Source: Fidelibacterota bacterium
Lineage (GTDB): Bacteria > Pseudomonadota > Alphaproteobacteria > Rhodospirillales > Rhodospirillaceae
Assembly: GCA_947472795.1 (NCBI GenBank)
Contig: CANJBL010000002.1
Location: forward strand, 243,271-307,270
Direction: 5' to 3'
Length of the DNA: 64,000 bases
The notes under the pieces are model-generated. The model saw only the letters and a list, made by a program, of their open reading frames with translations, had not been told where the DNA came from and ran no database searches. Position 1 is the first letter of the stretch. Every line of letters begins with the position of its first letter. This document shows positions 15,224 to 24,167 of the stretch, in pieces. The position numbers and the translations under genes were made by a program.

Positions 15224-16572
15224 ATTTCCGAGTAGGCCTGCACCGTTAGACCTTCCATCCGCCGCAGTATTTGGGGTACCAACACAGCACGGTTATGGCG
15301 CATAGCCCAGGCTTTGCGCTCGGGAGTGTTCCATCGCTCCGCAGGGCCTTCGGTGAATTCGTCCAGCGCCCGGCCAAGACCAATAGCGTCGCCGACAGCC
15401 GTCACAAGCCCCGCCCCGACATCTTCAATGATCTTCGCGGCCCCGCCCTGACGGCCAAAAACGAGGATGGGCCGGCTGGCGCAGAGATAGTCATAAGTCT
15501 TGAGCGGAACGACGCCGTCGTACTTATGATCGTTGATGAGCAGCAGAGCGGAAGATTCGCGCTGGATCTCAAGCGCTGTGCGCGCCGGCACCGGCGGCAA
15601 AGCCAGAAGTGCGCCAGGGTGGCGTTCGGAAAACGCGCGCATCAGATCGGCATTGCCCGCGAGCTGATTGCCGAGAAACACGACACAAAGACGCTCCGCC
15701 CAGATGGGATGTAGCGTGAAGAGCCGTTCCAACGCATCCAGAAGCGGCACCAACGATGCGTGCCAACGGCCGGTGTAGGTAAGCGTGAAGCGCCCCTTCG
15801 CCGCGGCGAGGTGCCTTGTCGCGGATGCCAACCGCTCATGGAAAAACGGCTCCCAACCGTTTGGCACGGTGATGAGCTTCGCCGTATCCAGATGCGGGAA
15901 ACTGCGGCGGTACAACGCGTGCTTGCCGTCGGACACAAAGGTCACAAGGTCGGCGCGTTTCAGACACCGCTGCTCCTGCCATTGATCCTCGGCCGAATTC
16001 TGTACAAAGGCCGGCGTATTGACGGTCCATTCGTCGCGGTATTGCAGAACCAGTTTTACGCCCAGAACCTGGGACAACCAACGTGCCGCGAGGAAATTGG
16101 AGAAGCGCGGACCACTGGCGATGACGACGGAGGGTGGTTGCGTAAGGCAGCGCAGAGCTGTCTCGGTCATTGCGACGGCTGTGAGATAGCCACCATCCAC
16201 AGCCGGCAACGCCTTCTTGATGAGCGGATGGGCGAAAAACCCTTTTACCGGCAGCTGAGCGGCATGATGAACTTGGACGGCGGGAGGAATGCTTTCGGCC
16301 AGTTCAAGCCCCGCAGCCGTGGGCTCCTCGGGGCATGGACCACAGATAACGGTCACGTCCCAACCGCATAGAACCGCATGACGTGCGAAGGAACTGGGTA
16401 CATGGGCGCCAGTGGGGTCCATGGGCGGGAAATCCCACGATACGAGCAGCACATGATGACCGCCGGCAGGCGATTCTTTCCAACGCCGACGGGCGCGCGC
16501 AGCCAAAAGACGCAGGCGAATGGCCGCAAAGGGCGCCAGCAGGAGCGTCCTGATTACATGCAGAGAAAACAT
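15220..16572 (-). CDS. Family 4 (GT-B) glycosyltransferase
   Basis: The 450-residue protein has a short hydrophobic N-terminus, then a GT-B N-domain (VLLVSWDFPPMDPTGAHV, the glycine-poor loop of WcaI-like enzymes; VIASGPRFSNFLAARWL), and a nucleotide-sugar binding C-domain (FTLTYTGRWH; VVPLKTYDYLCASRPILVFG; GAAKIIEDVGAGLV). The start is uncertain: a GTG at 16605 in the same frame adds 11 residues. It lies beside the GT2 and flippase genes and probably acts in the same surface-glycan pathway. Confidence 0.85.
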   Translation of the reverse strand: MFSLHVIRTLLLAPFAAIRLRLLAARARRRWKESPAGGHHVLLVSWDFPPMDPTGAHVPSSFARHAVLCGWDVTVICGPCPEEPTAAGLELAESIPPAVQVHHAAQLPVKGFFAHPLIKKALPAVDGGYLTAVAMTETALRCLTQPPSVVIASGPRFSNFLAARWLSQVLGVKLVLQYRDEWTVNTPAFVQNSAEDQWQEQRCLKRADLVTFVSDGKHALYRRSFPHLDTAKLITVPNGWEPFFHERLASATRHLAAAKGRFTLTYTGRWHASLVPLLDALERLFTLHPIWAERLCVVFLGNQLAGNADLMRAFSERHPGALLALPPVPARTALEIQRESSALLLINDHKYDGVVPLKTYDYLCASRPILVFGRQGGAAKIIEDVGAGLVTAVGDAIGLGRALDEFTEGPAERWNTPERKAWAMRHNRAVLVPQILRRMEGLTVQAYSEI

Positions 16573-16687
16573 GGATGCTAAAACATGGAACGGGGGCCTG
16601 AACACCCGCAGCTATGTGCGGGCATCGACAATAACCGCCCGCTCGACGCAAAGTTCCCGTGAAACTGAAGCCGGCCTTTAAGCGCTT

Positions 16688-16801
16688 CTAGTCGCCGCCG
16701 TTGAGATAGGCAATGCAGTACGCCAAACCTGTTCCCGTCAAAAGGAATGAGGTGGCGAACCACGCAACTGTCGACCAAGTGCCATCGATATAGACGTACA
16801 T
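16688..16801 (-). CDS. Putative 37-residue single-pass membrane protein
   Basis: A short frame behind AAGGGTG encodes MYVYIDGTWSTVAWF followed by a hydrophobic ATSFLLTGTGLAYCIAYL helix and an NGGD end. Its length and one-helix layout resemble small membrane proteins, and a ribosome-binding site is at good distance. It has no family assignment and sits in an otherwise empty 390-base gap between the GT4 gene and the beta-helix gene. It could be spurious. Confidence 0.4.
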   Translation of the reverse strand: MYVYIDGTWSTVAWFATSFLLTGTGLAYCIAYLNGGD

Positions 16802-16995
16802 GCCGGTCACCCTTGATGTGGTCCCCGCCTTCGGTGTTGAAACGCGACCGTGCCCTGAAAGTTTCCCTCGCGTGCAAAAAGAAACTGGAGAGGAAAATCA
16901 ATTGCGCCTTGTGGATGCGACACGGCGCAACCCCCATCGCGTTGTGATCCCTCGCGAAAGCTTCCACAACTCTCGTCAGGGATGAGGTTTCGCGT

Positions 16996-19344
16996 ATGTT
17001 AGAGTTTTGCCGAACAGCCGGTTTGATGCTGTTTTTGATGTCGATATTCTCTGCACGGCTGCAGGCCGCAGACGTGCATGTCGGCCTGCTGCGCGACAAC
17101 AAGACGCTCGCCGCAGGCGTGACCGTAGCGAAATCCGGCGATCGTATTCTGATCGATCCGGGTATTTATCTCGACGACAATGCCACGATTAATGTGCCGC
17201 TCACCATTGAGGGATTGGCGGGTGGCGTCATTCTGCGCGTCACCAAGCCATTGGCAAATCACAAGGGCATTCTGATCGTCAATGCGGCTCTCACGGTGCG
17301 TAACATAACGTTCGACGGCGCGCGCGTGACCGATGCCGACGGCAAAAACGGCGCCGGCATCCGCCATCAGTCCGGCAATCTCACGGTTGAGTCCTGCATA
17401 TTCAGCAACAATCAAGACGGCATGCTGATCAATCCCGGCGCCTCCATCCTCGTGACGATCCGCCGCTCGACCTTCAGCGGCAACGGGGCGGGCGATGGCT
17501 ATTCCCATGGGATTTATGCCAACGCCATCGGCCAACTGACGGTGACCGACAGCATCTTTACCGGCACGCGCGTCGGTCACGACATCAAGAGCCGCGCCTT
17601 GAAAACCACGGTCATGAACTCAATGCTGGACGATGGCGTCACTGGCACGCCGAGTTATGCCATCGATCTGCCCAACGGCGGCGAAGTATTGCTGCAAGGG
17701 TTAACCATCACGCAAGGCCCCAAGACCACCAATGGTACGATGATTGCTTATGGTGCCGAAGGCAGCTTGCATCCGAACAGCGCCCTTACAGTGCGCGACA
17801 GCACGCTCGTCAATAGCGCCGCTAACGGTATCGGCATCAACAACTTTACCGCCATTAATGCGATCCTGATCAACACCGCCTTTCAAGGCCTCGGCACGAC
17901 GGTAAAAGGCCCGAGTCAAGTTAGTCGAGCCGCAGCGCGCACGGTGCGTCAGGGCGCGGTCTATTCCGGCACGCATGCGGAAACACAGTCCTATCTGCGA
18001 TTTCAGAATACCGGAACATCTGCCGGCAATGTGCAATTGACTTTGTTCGACGGAACCAGCGGCAAGAATCTGATTGAATGGACCAGCCCCTCCATTGCGC
18101 CAAACGCGGCACCGCAATTCGCCATCGCAGATATTGAGAAAAGTGCCAAGGTGGCGCTTCCAGACACCTACACTTTGCGAATCGATCCCGCCATGACGGG
18201 TCTTTTCCAGCATGTGTTATTCCGGCCGGCAGACGGCACGCTGACCAACGCGAGCAGCTGCGACGCCGGAGTGCAGCGCGCGCCGTCGCGGTTGGGCAAC
18301 GTGCACTCCTCCCTGCTTGCTGGAGGGTTTCCGAGCACAATTGTGATCCAAAATACAGGTAGCGCTGCCGCTTCGGCCGCGTTGGGTGTCTATGATGCGC
18401 GCAGCGGCGCAAAACTCGGGACTTATATGACGGCTTCCATACCCGCTGACGGTCAGCTTCTTTTGGCCATGACAACGGTGGAGGCAACAGCCCATATCAA
18501 CCCCGATGCCGGCTTGTTCCACTATGACGTGAGGCTCGAGAACGACTTCATGGGTTCGCTTCAGCACCTTGTGGACAACAAACGCGTAGGTGTGATGACA
18601 GACATGACGACGACCTGCTCCTTGCAGGCAGACCCACCGGAGGACGCGCCGGATGTTGTGCGCGCTGGCGGTATATTCTCATCCGCACAAGCTTCAATGC
18701 AGTCGTATCTGCGCTTCTACAACGCAGGCGCGATGGCGGCGCAGGTGAACGTGACGCTTTTTGACGGGGCGAACGGCGATGAGCTTTCCCAATGGACAAG
18801 CCCCATGATCGCACCCGGCGCGTCACCGCAATTTGCCGTCGCCGATATGGAAGGCGTTGGTTCCAAACCGCAGTTCTATACGGCCAGTATCGAGGGCTCG
18901 ATGAAAGGGTCCGTGCAGCACGTTTTATTCCGCCCCAGCGACGGCACTCTTACCAACCTGAGCACATGCGATGAAGGCACCACCGGCAACCATGGCGCTG
19001 TGGCCAATGTGCATTCGTCCCTGCTGGAAAGCGGTTATGCCAGTACTGTCATCATCTACAATACAGGCGGCACGACGACGTCGGCGCAGCTGACACTCTA
19101 TGACGCCCGCGACGGCCGCACCCTCGGCACATATATGGCAGGCATTCTGCCTCCAGAAAGCGAGATCATAGTGCCGGTCACCGCGCTAGAGACGTTTGCC
19201 GGAATTAGTCCGTCGGCCGGCATGTTTCATTACAATATCAAGTCGGACAGTGGATTCACGGGTATCCTGCAACAACTTGTAGACAATCGACGTGCAGGAG
19301 TCTTGACGGATATGACAACGGTCTGCGCGCTCAACCCGTCCTGA
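16996..19344 (+). CDS. Secreted right-handed beta-helix protein with duplicated C-terminal module
   Basis: The 782-residue protein starts with a signal peptide (cleavage near LQAAD, residue 25). Residues 40-300 show parallel beta-helix rungs (LTVRNITFDG; LTVESCIFSNNQDGMLI; ATIRRSTFSGNGAG-like strands). Residues ~317-547 and ~553-782 are two copies of one module; each begins SYLRFxNxG, has TLFDGxxGxxLxxWTSPxIAP, then NVHSSLL, DARxGxxLGTYM and ends LVDNxRxGVxTDMTT-C. The duplicated module is not one I can name. The protein probably works outside the cell or on its surface. Convergent neighbours are not obviously related. Confidence 0.75.
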   Translation: MLEFCRTAGLMLFLMSIFSARLQAADVHVGLLRDNKTLAAGVTVAKSGDRILIDPGIYLDDNATINVPLTIEGLAGGVILRVTKPLANHKGILIVNAALTVRNITFDGARVTDADGKNGAGIRHQSGNLTVESCIFSNNQDGMLINPGASILVTIRRSTFSGNGAGDGYSHGIYANAIGQLTVTDSIFTGTRVGHDIKSRALKTTVMNSMLDDGVTGTPSYAIDLPNGGEVLLQGLTITQGPKTTNGTMIAYGAEGSLHPNSALTVRDSTLVNSAANGIGINNFTAINAILINTAFQGLGTTVKGPSQVSRAAARTVRQGAVYSGTHAETQSYLRFQNTGTSAGNVQLTLFDGTSGKNLIEWTSPSIAPNAAPQFAIADIEKSAKVALPDTYTLRIDPAMTGLFQHVLFRPADGTLTNASSCDAGVQRAPSRLGNVHSSLLAGGFPSTIVIQNTGSAAASAALGVYDARSGAKLGTYMTASIPADGQLLLAMTTVEATAHINPDAGLFHYDVRLENDFMGSLQHLVDNKRVGVMTDMTTTCSLQADPPEDAPDVVRAGGIFSSAQASMQSYLRFYNAGAMAAQVNVTLFDGANGDELSQWTSPMIAPGASPQFAVADMEGVGSKPQFYTASIEGSMKGSVQHVLFRPSDGTLTNLSTCDEGTTGNHGAVANVHSSLLESGYASTVIIYNTGGTTTSAQLTLYDARDGRTLGTYMAGILPPESEIIVPVTALETFAGISPSAGMFHYNIKSDSGFTGILQQLVDNRRAGVLTDMTTVCALNPS

Positions 19345-19445
19345 CCTGGTGACCCTTTATTAGGGAGTCTATCCTTTCCCGCTTCGCGAACAATGCGCGC
19401 CGTCAGCCGTTGTGAATGCATGAAGAACAACCGCAAGGGCCGTTC

Positions 19446-19685
19446 ATGACCAAAGTCATATATGAGATTGTCCAACACGACGGGGGCTGGGCCTACCGTT
19501 CCAACGGCGTGTATTCCGAAACTTTCCCGACTCAGGATGCTGCCCGCCGCGCGGCAGGCCGCGTGGCCAAGGAACAGCAGCTTGGGGGTGAAACGGAATC
19601 CATTTCCTACGAGGATCGTGACGGCCAGTGGCATAGCGAAGTGGCACGTGGCGATGATCGACCGGAAGCCGAAGTGCGCGGCTGA
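19446..19685 (+). CDS. DUF2188 family small protein
   Basis: The 79-residue protein matches DUF2188: YEIVQHDGGWAYRSNGV, then SETFPTQDAARRAAGRVA and ISYEDRDGQWHSE. The family is small, soluble and of unknown function, common in alphaproteobacteria. The start at 19446 is preferred over an in-frame ATG-less extension 30 bases upstream because AAGGG lies at suitable distance. It converges with the MipA/OmpV gene with a 21-base gap. Confidence 0.8.
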   Translation: MTKVIYEIVQHDGGWAYRSNGVYSETFPTQDAARRAAGRVAKEQQLGGETESISYEDRDGQWHSEVARGDDRPEAEVRG

Positions 19686-19706
19686 CCGCGCACCCTGCGG
19701 ATATAG

Positions 19707-20588
19707 CTAGAAGGCATAGAGCGCGAAAACGCCCGTATTGATGCGGTCGGCGGCGCCTTTCAGCGTGACCACCGGGCTGTGCAGAGCATCGCCGATGCGC
19801 CGGACGTATTGCACACTCGTGGCCGACGACCAATGCTCGGAGAACTTATACTCCGCCGTCAGGCTACCACGCACATCCTTAAAGCCGGGACGCGGAGAAT
19901 AGACGGGTAGATGCGATCCTATCGCTTGCGCCGGAGTGACCCCAAAGAACGACTGCATGTAGTCCTTGCTGGCCCAGGCCGTTGAAACCTGCAAACCAAG
20001 ACCAAAAGGCCCGCGACGATAAAGCCCCGTGCGGAAATCGAATTCGGCGAGACTGCCATTGTGCCCGGATGCGACGTCATGACGCACACGCGCCCGTAAA
20101 CGCACGACGCCGACGGTATAGCTTACGAAGCCACCGACCTCGATGCTGGTACCCACTTTGCCCGGGCCGGTAACGCCGCTGGCAAAGGCGCGCCGCCCGA
20201 AGTCGACCTTCACCATGGGGCCGGCGCGAAAGCCCGCGATACCAATGGAACTGTCCACGGGAACAACGTTGAGCCGCGCTTGCGTCTCATCGATAGAGAG
20301 ATAATCCTTGTAGCGAAAGAAGACGAGCGGAAGGCCATAGACCTTGCGCCTTCCACCATTGTCGAGCGCGAAAGTCGCAACGGGCCCAGCGCCGAGCCGA
20401 AGCTCCACATCCTTGGACGCGGGCTGACCGAGCGAATTGTCCAACGTATCGATGATCTGCTGTTCGGGGCCGTAGATTGGCTGAGCGACCGCAACGCCGC
20501 ATGACTGAAAAATAACTGCGGCGGCGAAGGTGATGCTCGTGAATGTCCTCGGATATCGGGTGAGGATCGCCGTACCAAGAACCTTCAC
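19707..20588 (-). CDS. MipA/OmpV family outer-membrane protein
   Basis: This 293-residue protein carries a signal peptide ending at VAVAQ and a beta-barrel with the MipA/OmpV landmarks: RKVYGLPLVFFRYKDYLSID, the DYMQSFFGVTPAQA motif and a C-terminal aromatic residue (ALYAF). OmpV-like proteins lie in the outer membrane; some bind murein synthesis enzymes. The GTG at 20588 is preferred because GGGAGAT precedes it and a normal signal peptide results; the frame is open 17 codons farther. The sigma-54 promoter at 20701 fires away from this gene. Confidence 0.85.
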   Translation of the reverse strand: MKVLGTAILTRYPRTFTSITFAAAVIFQSCGVAVAQPIYGPEQQIIDTLDNSLGQPASKDVELRLGAGPVATFALDNGGRRKVYGLPLVFFRYKDYLSIDETQARLNVVPVDSSIGIAGFRAGPMVKVDFGRRAFASGVTGPGKVGTSIEVGGFVSYTVGVVRLRARVRHDVASGHNGSLAEFDFRTGLYRRGPFGLGLQVSTAWASKDYMQSFFGVTPAQAIGSHLPVYSPRPGFKDVRGSLTAEYKFSEHWSSATSVQYVRRIGDALHSPVVTLKGAADRINTGVFALYAF

Positions 20589-20700
20589 GTCATCTCCCCC
20601 AAAGGCGAAACATAACCTTCGCCGCACGCAATTCCTCAAGTTCCCCGTTCAATCTGATGCCGCCGTGACAGGAACCCCCCACCGAGAATTTGGCCGGATT

Positions 20701-20715
20701 TGGCACGTTTTCTGC
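20701..20715 (+). promoter_or_regulatory. Sigma-54 (RpoN) promoter
   Basis: TGGCACG at 20701-20707 and CTGC at 20712-20715 place the invariant GG and GC exactly 10 bases apart, the -24/-12 signature of sigma-54 promoters. It lies about 75 bases before the 149-residue gene and points toward it. Confidence 0.85.
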
Positions 20716-20746
20716 ACCTCTTCCTTTGCGAGCGTACGGGGGGAAG

Positions 20747-20765
20747 CCGGCGGTTCGACCGCCGG
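20747..20765 (+). other. 5' leader hairpin between sigma-54 promoter and ribosome-binding site
   Basis: CCGGCGGT and ACCGCCGG form a perfect 8-bp stem with a 3-base loop, in the expected leader of the 149-residue gene, 11 bases before its AAAGGAG box. It may influence translation or mRNA stability. Confidence 0.6.
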
Positions 20766-20790
20766 TCCCAAACGCAAAAGGAGAGCGACG

Positions 20791-21240
20791 ATGACAATAT
20801 CCAGTGCTAACGGCGCGATTTCGCTACAGGAATCGCAACTTATGCAGCTGATCCAGCAGCAGGCGGCCAAAGCCTTGGCGGGCACAAATACCGCCCAGAA
20901 ACAGGCACAAACAACTGCCGGCGGGCAGAATGTGCCGAGCGATGGAACGGATGGGCAGACTGGCGCAACAGCAGATCAGGCGGGCGTCAGCGATGCAACC
21001 ACGCAGACCATGGACCCTAATTTAAGTCCGGAGAACATCTCAGCCCTGCTTTTGGAATTGCAAACCCAGCAAGCCTCGCTGGATACCACGTTGTTGCTGG
21101 GTGGCAGCACCGCCGGGCCCGGCGGTAAGACGCTGGTGGACTATCTCAATACGTCCAGCACGGCCAACAACAACGGTGGCGCCGCTGCTTCATCGGACCC
21201 CGTATCCGATGGCATGAGCCTCGTCGATTATCTGGAGTAG
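20791..21240 (+). CDS. Sigma-54-controlled 149-residue protein, function unknown
   Basis: The gene starts at 20791 behind AAAGGAG. The product has no signal peptide or membrane segment. The N-terminus has a Gln-rich helix (QESQLMQLIQQQAAKAL), the middle is Ala/Gln/Thr-rich and disordered, and a segment LSPENISALLLELQTQQASL precedes two copies of a short motif, TLVDYLN near residue 120 and SLVDYLE at the end. I recognise no family. The perfect sigma-54 promoter suggests a flagellar or otherwise RpoN-dependent role; the composition would fit a secreted flagellar accessory protein, but that is inference. Confidence 0.7.
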   Translation: MTISSANGAISLQESQLMQLIQQQAAKALAGTNTAQKQAQTTAGGQNVPSDGTDGQTGATADQAGVSDATTQTMDPNLSPENISALLLELQTQQASLDTTLLLGGSTAGPGGKTLVDYLNTSSTANNNGGAAASSDPVSDGMSLVDYLE

Positions 21241-21247
21241 CCGCCTT

Positions 21248-21832
21248 TTAGTGCGTTGGCGATTCCGCGATTTTCCAGGACCCATCCGTCTGTTTGCATG
21301 CAGTGCCGTAGGCATCTTCCGTGCGGCCCGCGATCGTCACGATCTGCTGGAACTCGCGGCATTCGCGGCCGTCGGCGGTATGCCCTTCGCGGATAGCCTT
21401 CACGTCGCCTGTAGCGCCCGCGTCATTCCAGACGATATCATCGTTAATCGGCGCCGTGGTTGCTTGCGCCAGAGCCGCCTCGTGAGCACGAAGTTGGGCC
21501 TCATTCATATCGGCGTAGAGAGAAAGCTGCCAGGCTGTAAGCCCTAAGAAAGTAAAGGCAGCCGCATCATTGTAATAGAAACCAAAGCCGGGATAGCGCG
21601 GCCCGTAAAACCGCACGACCGGAATACCGCGATAAAAACGGTGCGCGGGCACGATGATGGGACGATAGCCGCGCGGATAGCCGTGGTGGATTTCGATCAC
21701 GTGGCGTTCAAAGGCCTCGGCCGTTGGCGCCATAGACATCATGGCGAAAATTGAAGCCATCGAGAACGCCGTGAGACACCGCAAAGACAAGCGCGGTCTT
21801 TTGCCCGCAAGGTTTCGGACCAAGTTGTTCAT
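21248..21832 (-). CDS. Exported protein with 17-kDa surface-antigen-like C-terminus
   Basis: The 194-residue protein has a signal peptide (residues ~15-40, ending AEAF), a Tyr/Pro/Gly/His-rich segment (YPRGYRPIIVPAHRFYRG; RYPGFGFYYND), and a C-terminal domain with GRECREFQQIVTIAGRTEDAYGTACKQ and DGSWKI. That last region is the pattern seen at the end of rickettsial 17-kDa-type surface antigens, where the two Cys may form a disulfide. Envelope location is likely; function unknown. It converges with the sigma-54-driven gene, leaving a 7-base gap. Confidence 0.72.
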   Translation of the reverse strand: MNNLVRNLAGKRPRLSLRCLTAFSMASIFAMMSMAPTAEAFERHVIEIHHGYPRGYRPIIVPAHRFYRGIPVVRFYGPRYPGFGFYYNDAAAFTFLGLTAWQLSLYADMNEAQLRAHEAALAQATTAPINDDIVWNDAGATGDVKAIREGHTADGRECREFQQIVTIAGRTEDAYGTACKQTDGSWKIAESPTH

Positions 21833-22014
21833 GATAGAATCTCCTGATTTTCTTCATTCATCATAACGGGGCGGATGCACCTCTGCATAAGTGACGAATC
21901 CCAGCCCAAAATCCTGCGCAGAAGTTCAAATACGTCATATTCTCATCATGAAGAATCCCACGGCCCCTTCTGCTAAGAAGATAGAAGTAAAACGAGACAT
22001 TGCCACTGAACGTC

Positions 22015-23454
22015 ATGACTGAAATCCCTCCGCACATTGTCTGGTTTCGCCAAGACCTGCGCCTTGCTGATAACCCTGCACTTCAAGCAGGAGTGAAAAG
22101 CGGGCGACCACTCATCTTTCTCTATGTGCTGGATGAACCCGAAAAAACCCGAGGTGGTCGAGCTTTGGGTGGTGCCGCGCGCTGGTGGCTGCATGGATCA
22201 TTGGAGGCTTTGAGCAAAGGCCTCGCGGCCCGGGGCGGCAAACTGATCTTGCGGCGCGGCGCGTCGGACAAAGTCATTCCTGATTTCATTCAGGAAAGCG
22301 GCGCACGCAGCATCTCATGGAACCGGTGCTATGAACCGGCCGCCGTGACGCGCGATACCGTGGTGAAAACAGGATTGAAGGCGGGCGGCATTGAAGCCGA
22401 AAGCTTTAACGGCGCGCTGCTTTTTGAGCCGTGGGAATTGCGGACCCAAAGCGGATCGTTTTTCAAAGTCTTCACACCTTTCTGCCGAACCGGTTTGAAG
22501 ATGCCCTCGCCCCGCACGCCCATCCCCGCGCCGGGGAATCTCAACGGCCATAAAGGCAGCTTGGCGAGCGACACTCTTGAATCTTGGGGTTTACGGCCGA
22601 CCAAACCCGACTGGGCTGGAGGATTGCGCGAGGCCTGGACGCCAGGTGAGGAAGCCGCTTTGACTCGTCTTACAACTTTCCACGAGGAGACCATCTCCGA
22701 ATACGTAGAAGATCGCGATACACCCGGTGAAGCTGGCACGTCGCGGCTTTCCCCTTACCTTGCATTTGGCGAAATCAGCCCGCATCAGGTCTGGCACTAT
22801 GCGGCGCGTCAGGAGCCCGCGCGCGGCGTGACGGGCTTCATGCGCCAGATCATGTGGCGCGAGTTCTGCGCGCATCTTCTTTATCACGCGCCGAAAATGC
22901 CGCGCACACCGCTGCGTGAGGAATTCGCGTCCTTTCCCTGGCGCCGCGACCCCAGCGCGCTGGCGGCCTGGAAACACGGACAGACGGGCTACCCCATTGT
23001 CGATGCCGGTATGCGAGAGCTATGGCACACAGGTTGGATGCATAACCGTGTCCGCATGGTCACGGCGTCGTTCCTGGTCAAGCACCTGCTGATCTCGTGG
23101 CGCTCGGGCGAGAAATGGTTCTGGGACACGCTTGTCGATGCGGACTTGGCCAACAATGCTGCCAACTGGCAGTGGGTCGCAGGGTGCGGCACGGATGCAG
23201 CCCCCTATTTCCGCATCTTCAATCCGGTGCTGCAAGGCGAGAAGTTCGATGCCGGCGGGGCCTATGTGCGGCGCTGGGTGCCGGAACTGAAGAACCTAGC
23301 GGACGCCTGGCTCCACAAACCGTGGGAAGCGCCCCATGCGGAGCTTCAAGCGGCGGGCATCGTGATGGGAGAAACCTACCCACTCCCCATCGTTGATCAC
23401 AAGACCGCGCGGACCCGAGCGCTCTTCGCCTTTGCTCAGATGCGAAGCGGCTGA
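22015..23454 (+). CDS. phrB: Deoxyribodipyrimidine photolyase (class I cryptochrome/photolyase family)
   Basis: The 479-residue protein repairs pyrimidine dimers using light and FAD. The N-terminal antenna domain begins IVWFRQDLRLADNPAL; the FAD-binding domain shows GETSRLSPYLAFGEIS-like residues (AGTSRLSPYLAFGEIS), MWREFCAHLLYH, WMHNRVRMVTASFLVKHLL and the C-terminal NNAANWQWVAGCGTDAAPY stretch. Length is normal. The start at 22015 is the first ATG (MTEIPPHIVWF). Its last 159 bases overlap the convergent acetyltransferase-like gene. Confidence 0.95.
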   Translation: MTEIPPHIVWFRQDLRLADNPALQAGVKSGRPLIFLYVLDEPEKTRGGRALGGAARWWLHGSLEALSKGLAARGGKLILRRGASDKVIPDFIQESGARSISWNRCYEPAAVTRDTVVKTGLKAGGIEAESFNGALLFEPWELRTQSGSFFKVFTPFCRTGLKMPSPRTPIPAPGNLNGHKGSLASDTLESWGLRPTKPDWAGGLREAWTPGEEAALTRLTTFHEETISEYVEDRDTPGEAGTSRLSPYLAFGEISPHQVWHYAARQEPARGVTGFMRQIMWREFCAHLLYHAPKMPRTPLREEFASFPWRRDPSALAAWKHGQTGYPIVDAGMRELWHTGWMHNRVRMVTASFLVKHLLISWRSGEKWFWDTLVDADLANNAANWQWVAGCGTDAAPYFRIFNPVLQGEKFDAGGAYVRRWVPELKNLADAWLHKPWEAPHAELQAAGIVMGETYPLPIVDHKTARTRALFAFAQMRSG

Positions 23455-24012
23455 GGTCGAGGGCGCTGACTGGACACCGTCCTTGGCTGTGTCGCCGCTG
23501 GGCGTATTGTCGTGAACGACATAAAACGAGTCCCGTAAAGTCGCCTGTACGCCGGCGGCTTTGAGCACATCGCCATACTCGCTGATCATCTCTTTGGGGA
23601 ATTTAAATTCCGGCGTGGGACGCGCGAGATTGATGCAAGCGAAGGAGTAGAAGCGCTCGCCAAGACCACGGTTGCGAAAGCGATGATCGACCCAGGAAAA
23701 GGGGGCTGCCCCACCTTCGGAATCCAGAACCAGAAAACCCACAAGCGTGCGACCCATGCGCGCATGCACGACCATGCCTTCGCCCCGCGCGAGGTAGCCC
23801 TGCAAGTTCTGAAGCCACACCGACGGATCGCCTCCGGCCTCGGCTTCTGCGGCGGTCTTGCCTAGGATCTGTGTAATTTTCGGTATGAACCCGTCTTGAC
23901 GTGACGAGAGTTCAACCCTGATTTCCGGGGGGATTCGGTAACGGACAGCGCTCACGAGCGGTTTCTCCTGCGGCAACCCTTTCTGGGTATGAACCGCAAG
24001 AGTGCCCGCCAT
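23296..24012 (-). CDS. GNAT-like acetyltransferase domain protein
   Basis: The 238-residue protein has a GNAT-like core: GRTLVGFLVLDSEGGAAPFSWVDHRFRNRGLGERFYSFA, where RNRGLG corresponds to the acetyl-CoA binding loop R/QxxGxG. The conserved part ends near residue 150; the last ~52 residues lie antisense to the photolyase C-terminus, so the biological end may be a genuine overlap or an extension with no selective value. Substrate unknown. The start at 24012 follows no strong ribosome-binding site; an internal start at residue 22 onward is possible. Confidence 0.6.
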   Translation of the reverse strand: MAGTLAVHTQKGLPQEKPLVSAVRYRIPPEIRVELSSRQDGFIPKITQILGKTAAEAEAGGDPSVWLQNLQGYLARGEGMVVHARMGRTLVGFLVLDSEGGAAPFSWVDHRFRNRGLGERFYSFACINLARPTPEFKFPKEMISEYGDVLKAAGVQATLRDSFYVVHDNTPSGDTAKDGVQSAPSTSAASHLSKGEERSGPRGLVINDGEWVGFSHHDARRLKLRMGRFPRFVEPGVR

Positions 24013-24167
24013 TGCTCAAGGCTTCGTTAACGCTCTCTCAACCGCAAGGCGCGGGTTCCCAATGGCTATTCCATGACAGCCACTTTTGCTTTGCTTTCAA
24101 CTGGCTCGGGCTTAAGAAGCGCCGTAATCTTTGGCCCGGAGAGGGGCTGCCTCCAGGAGTGCGTTCC

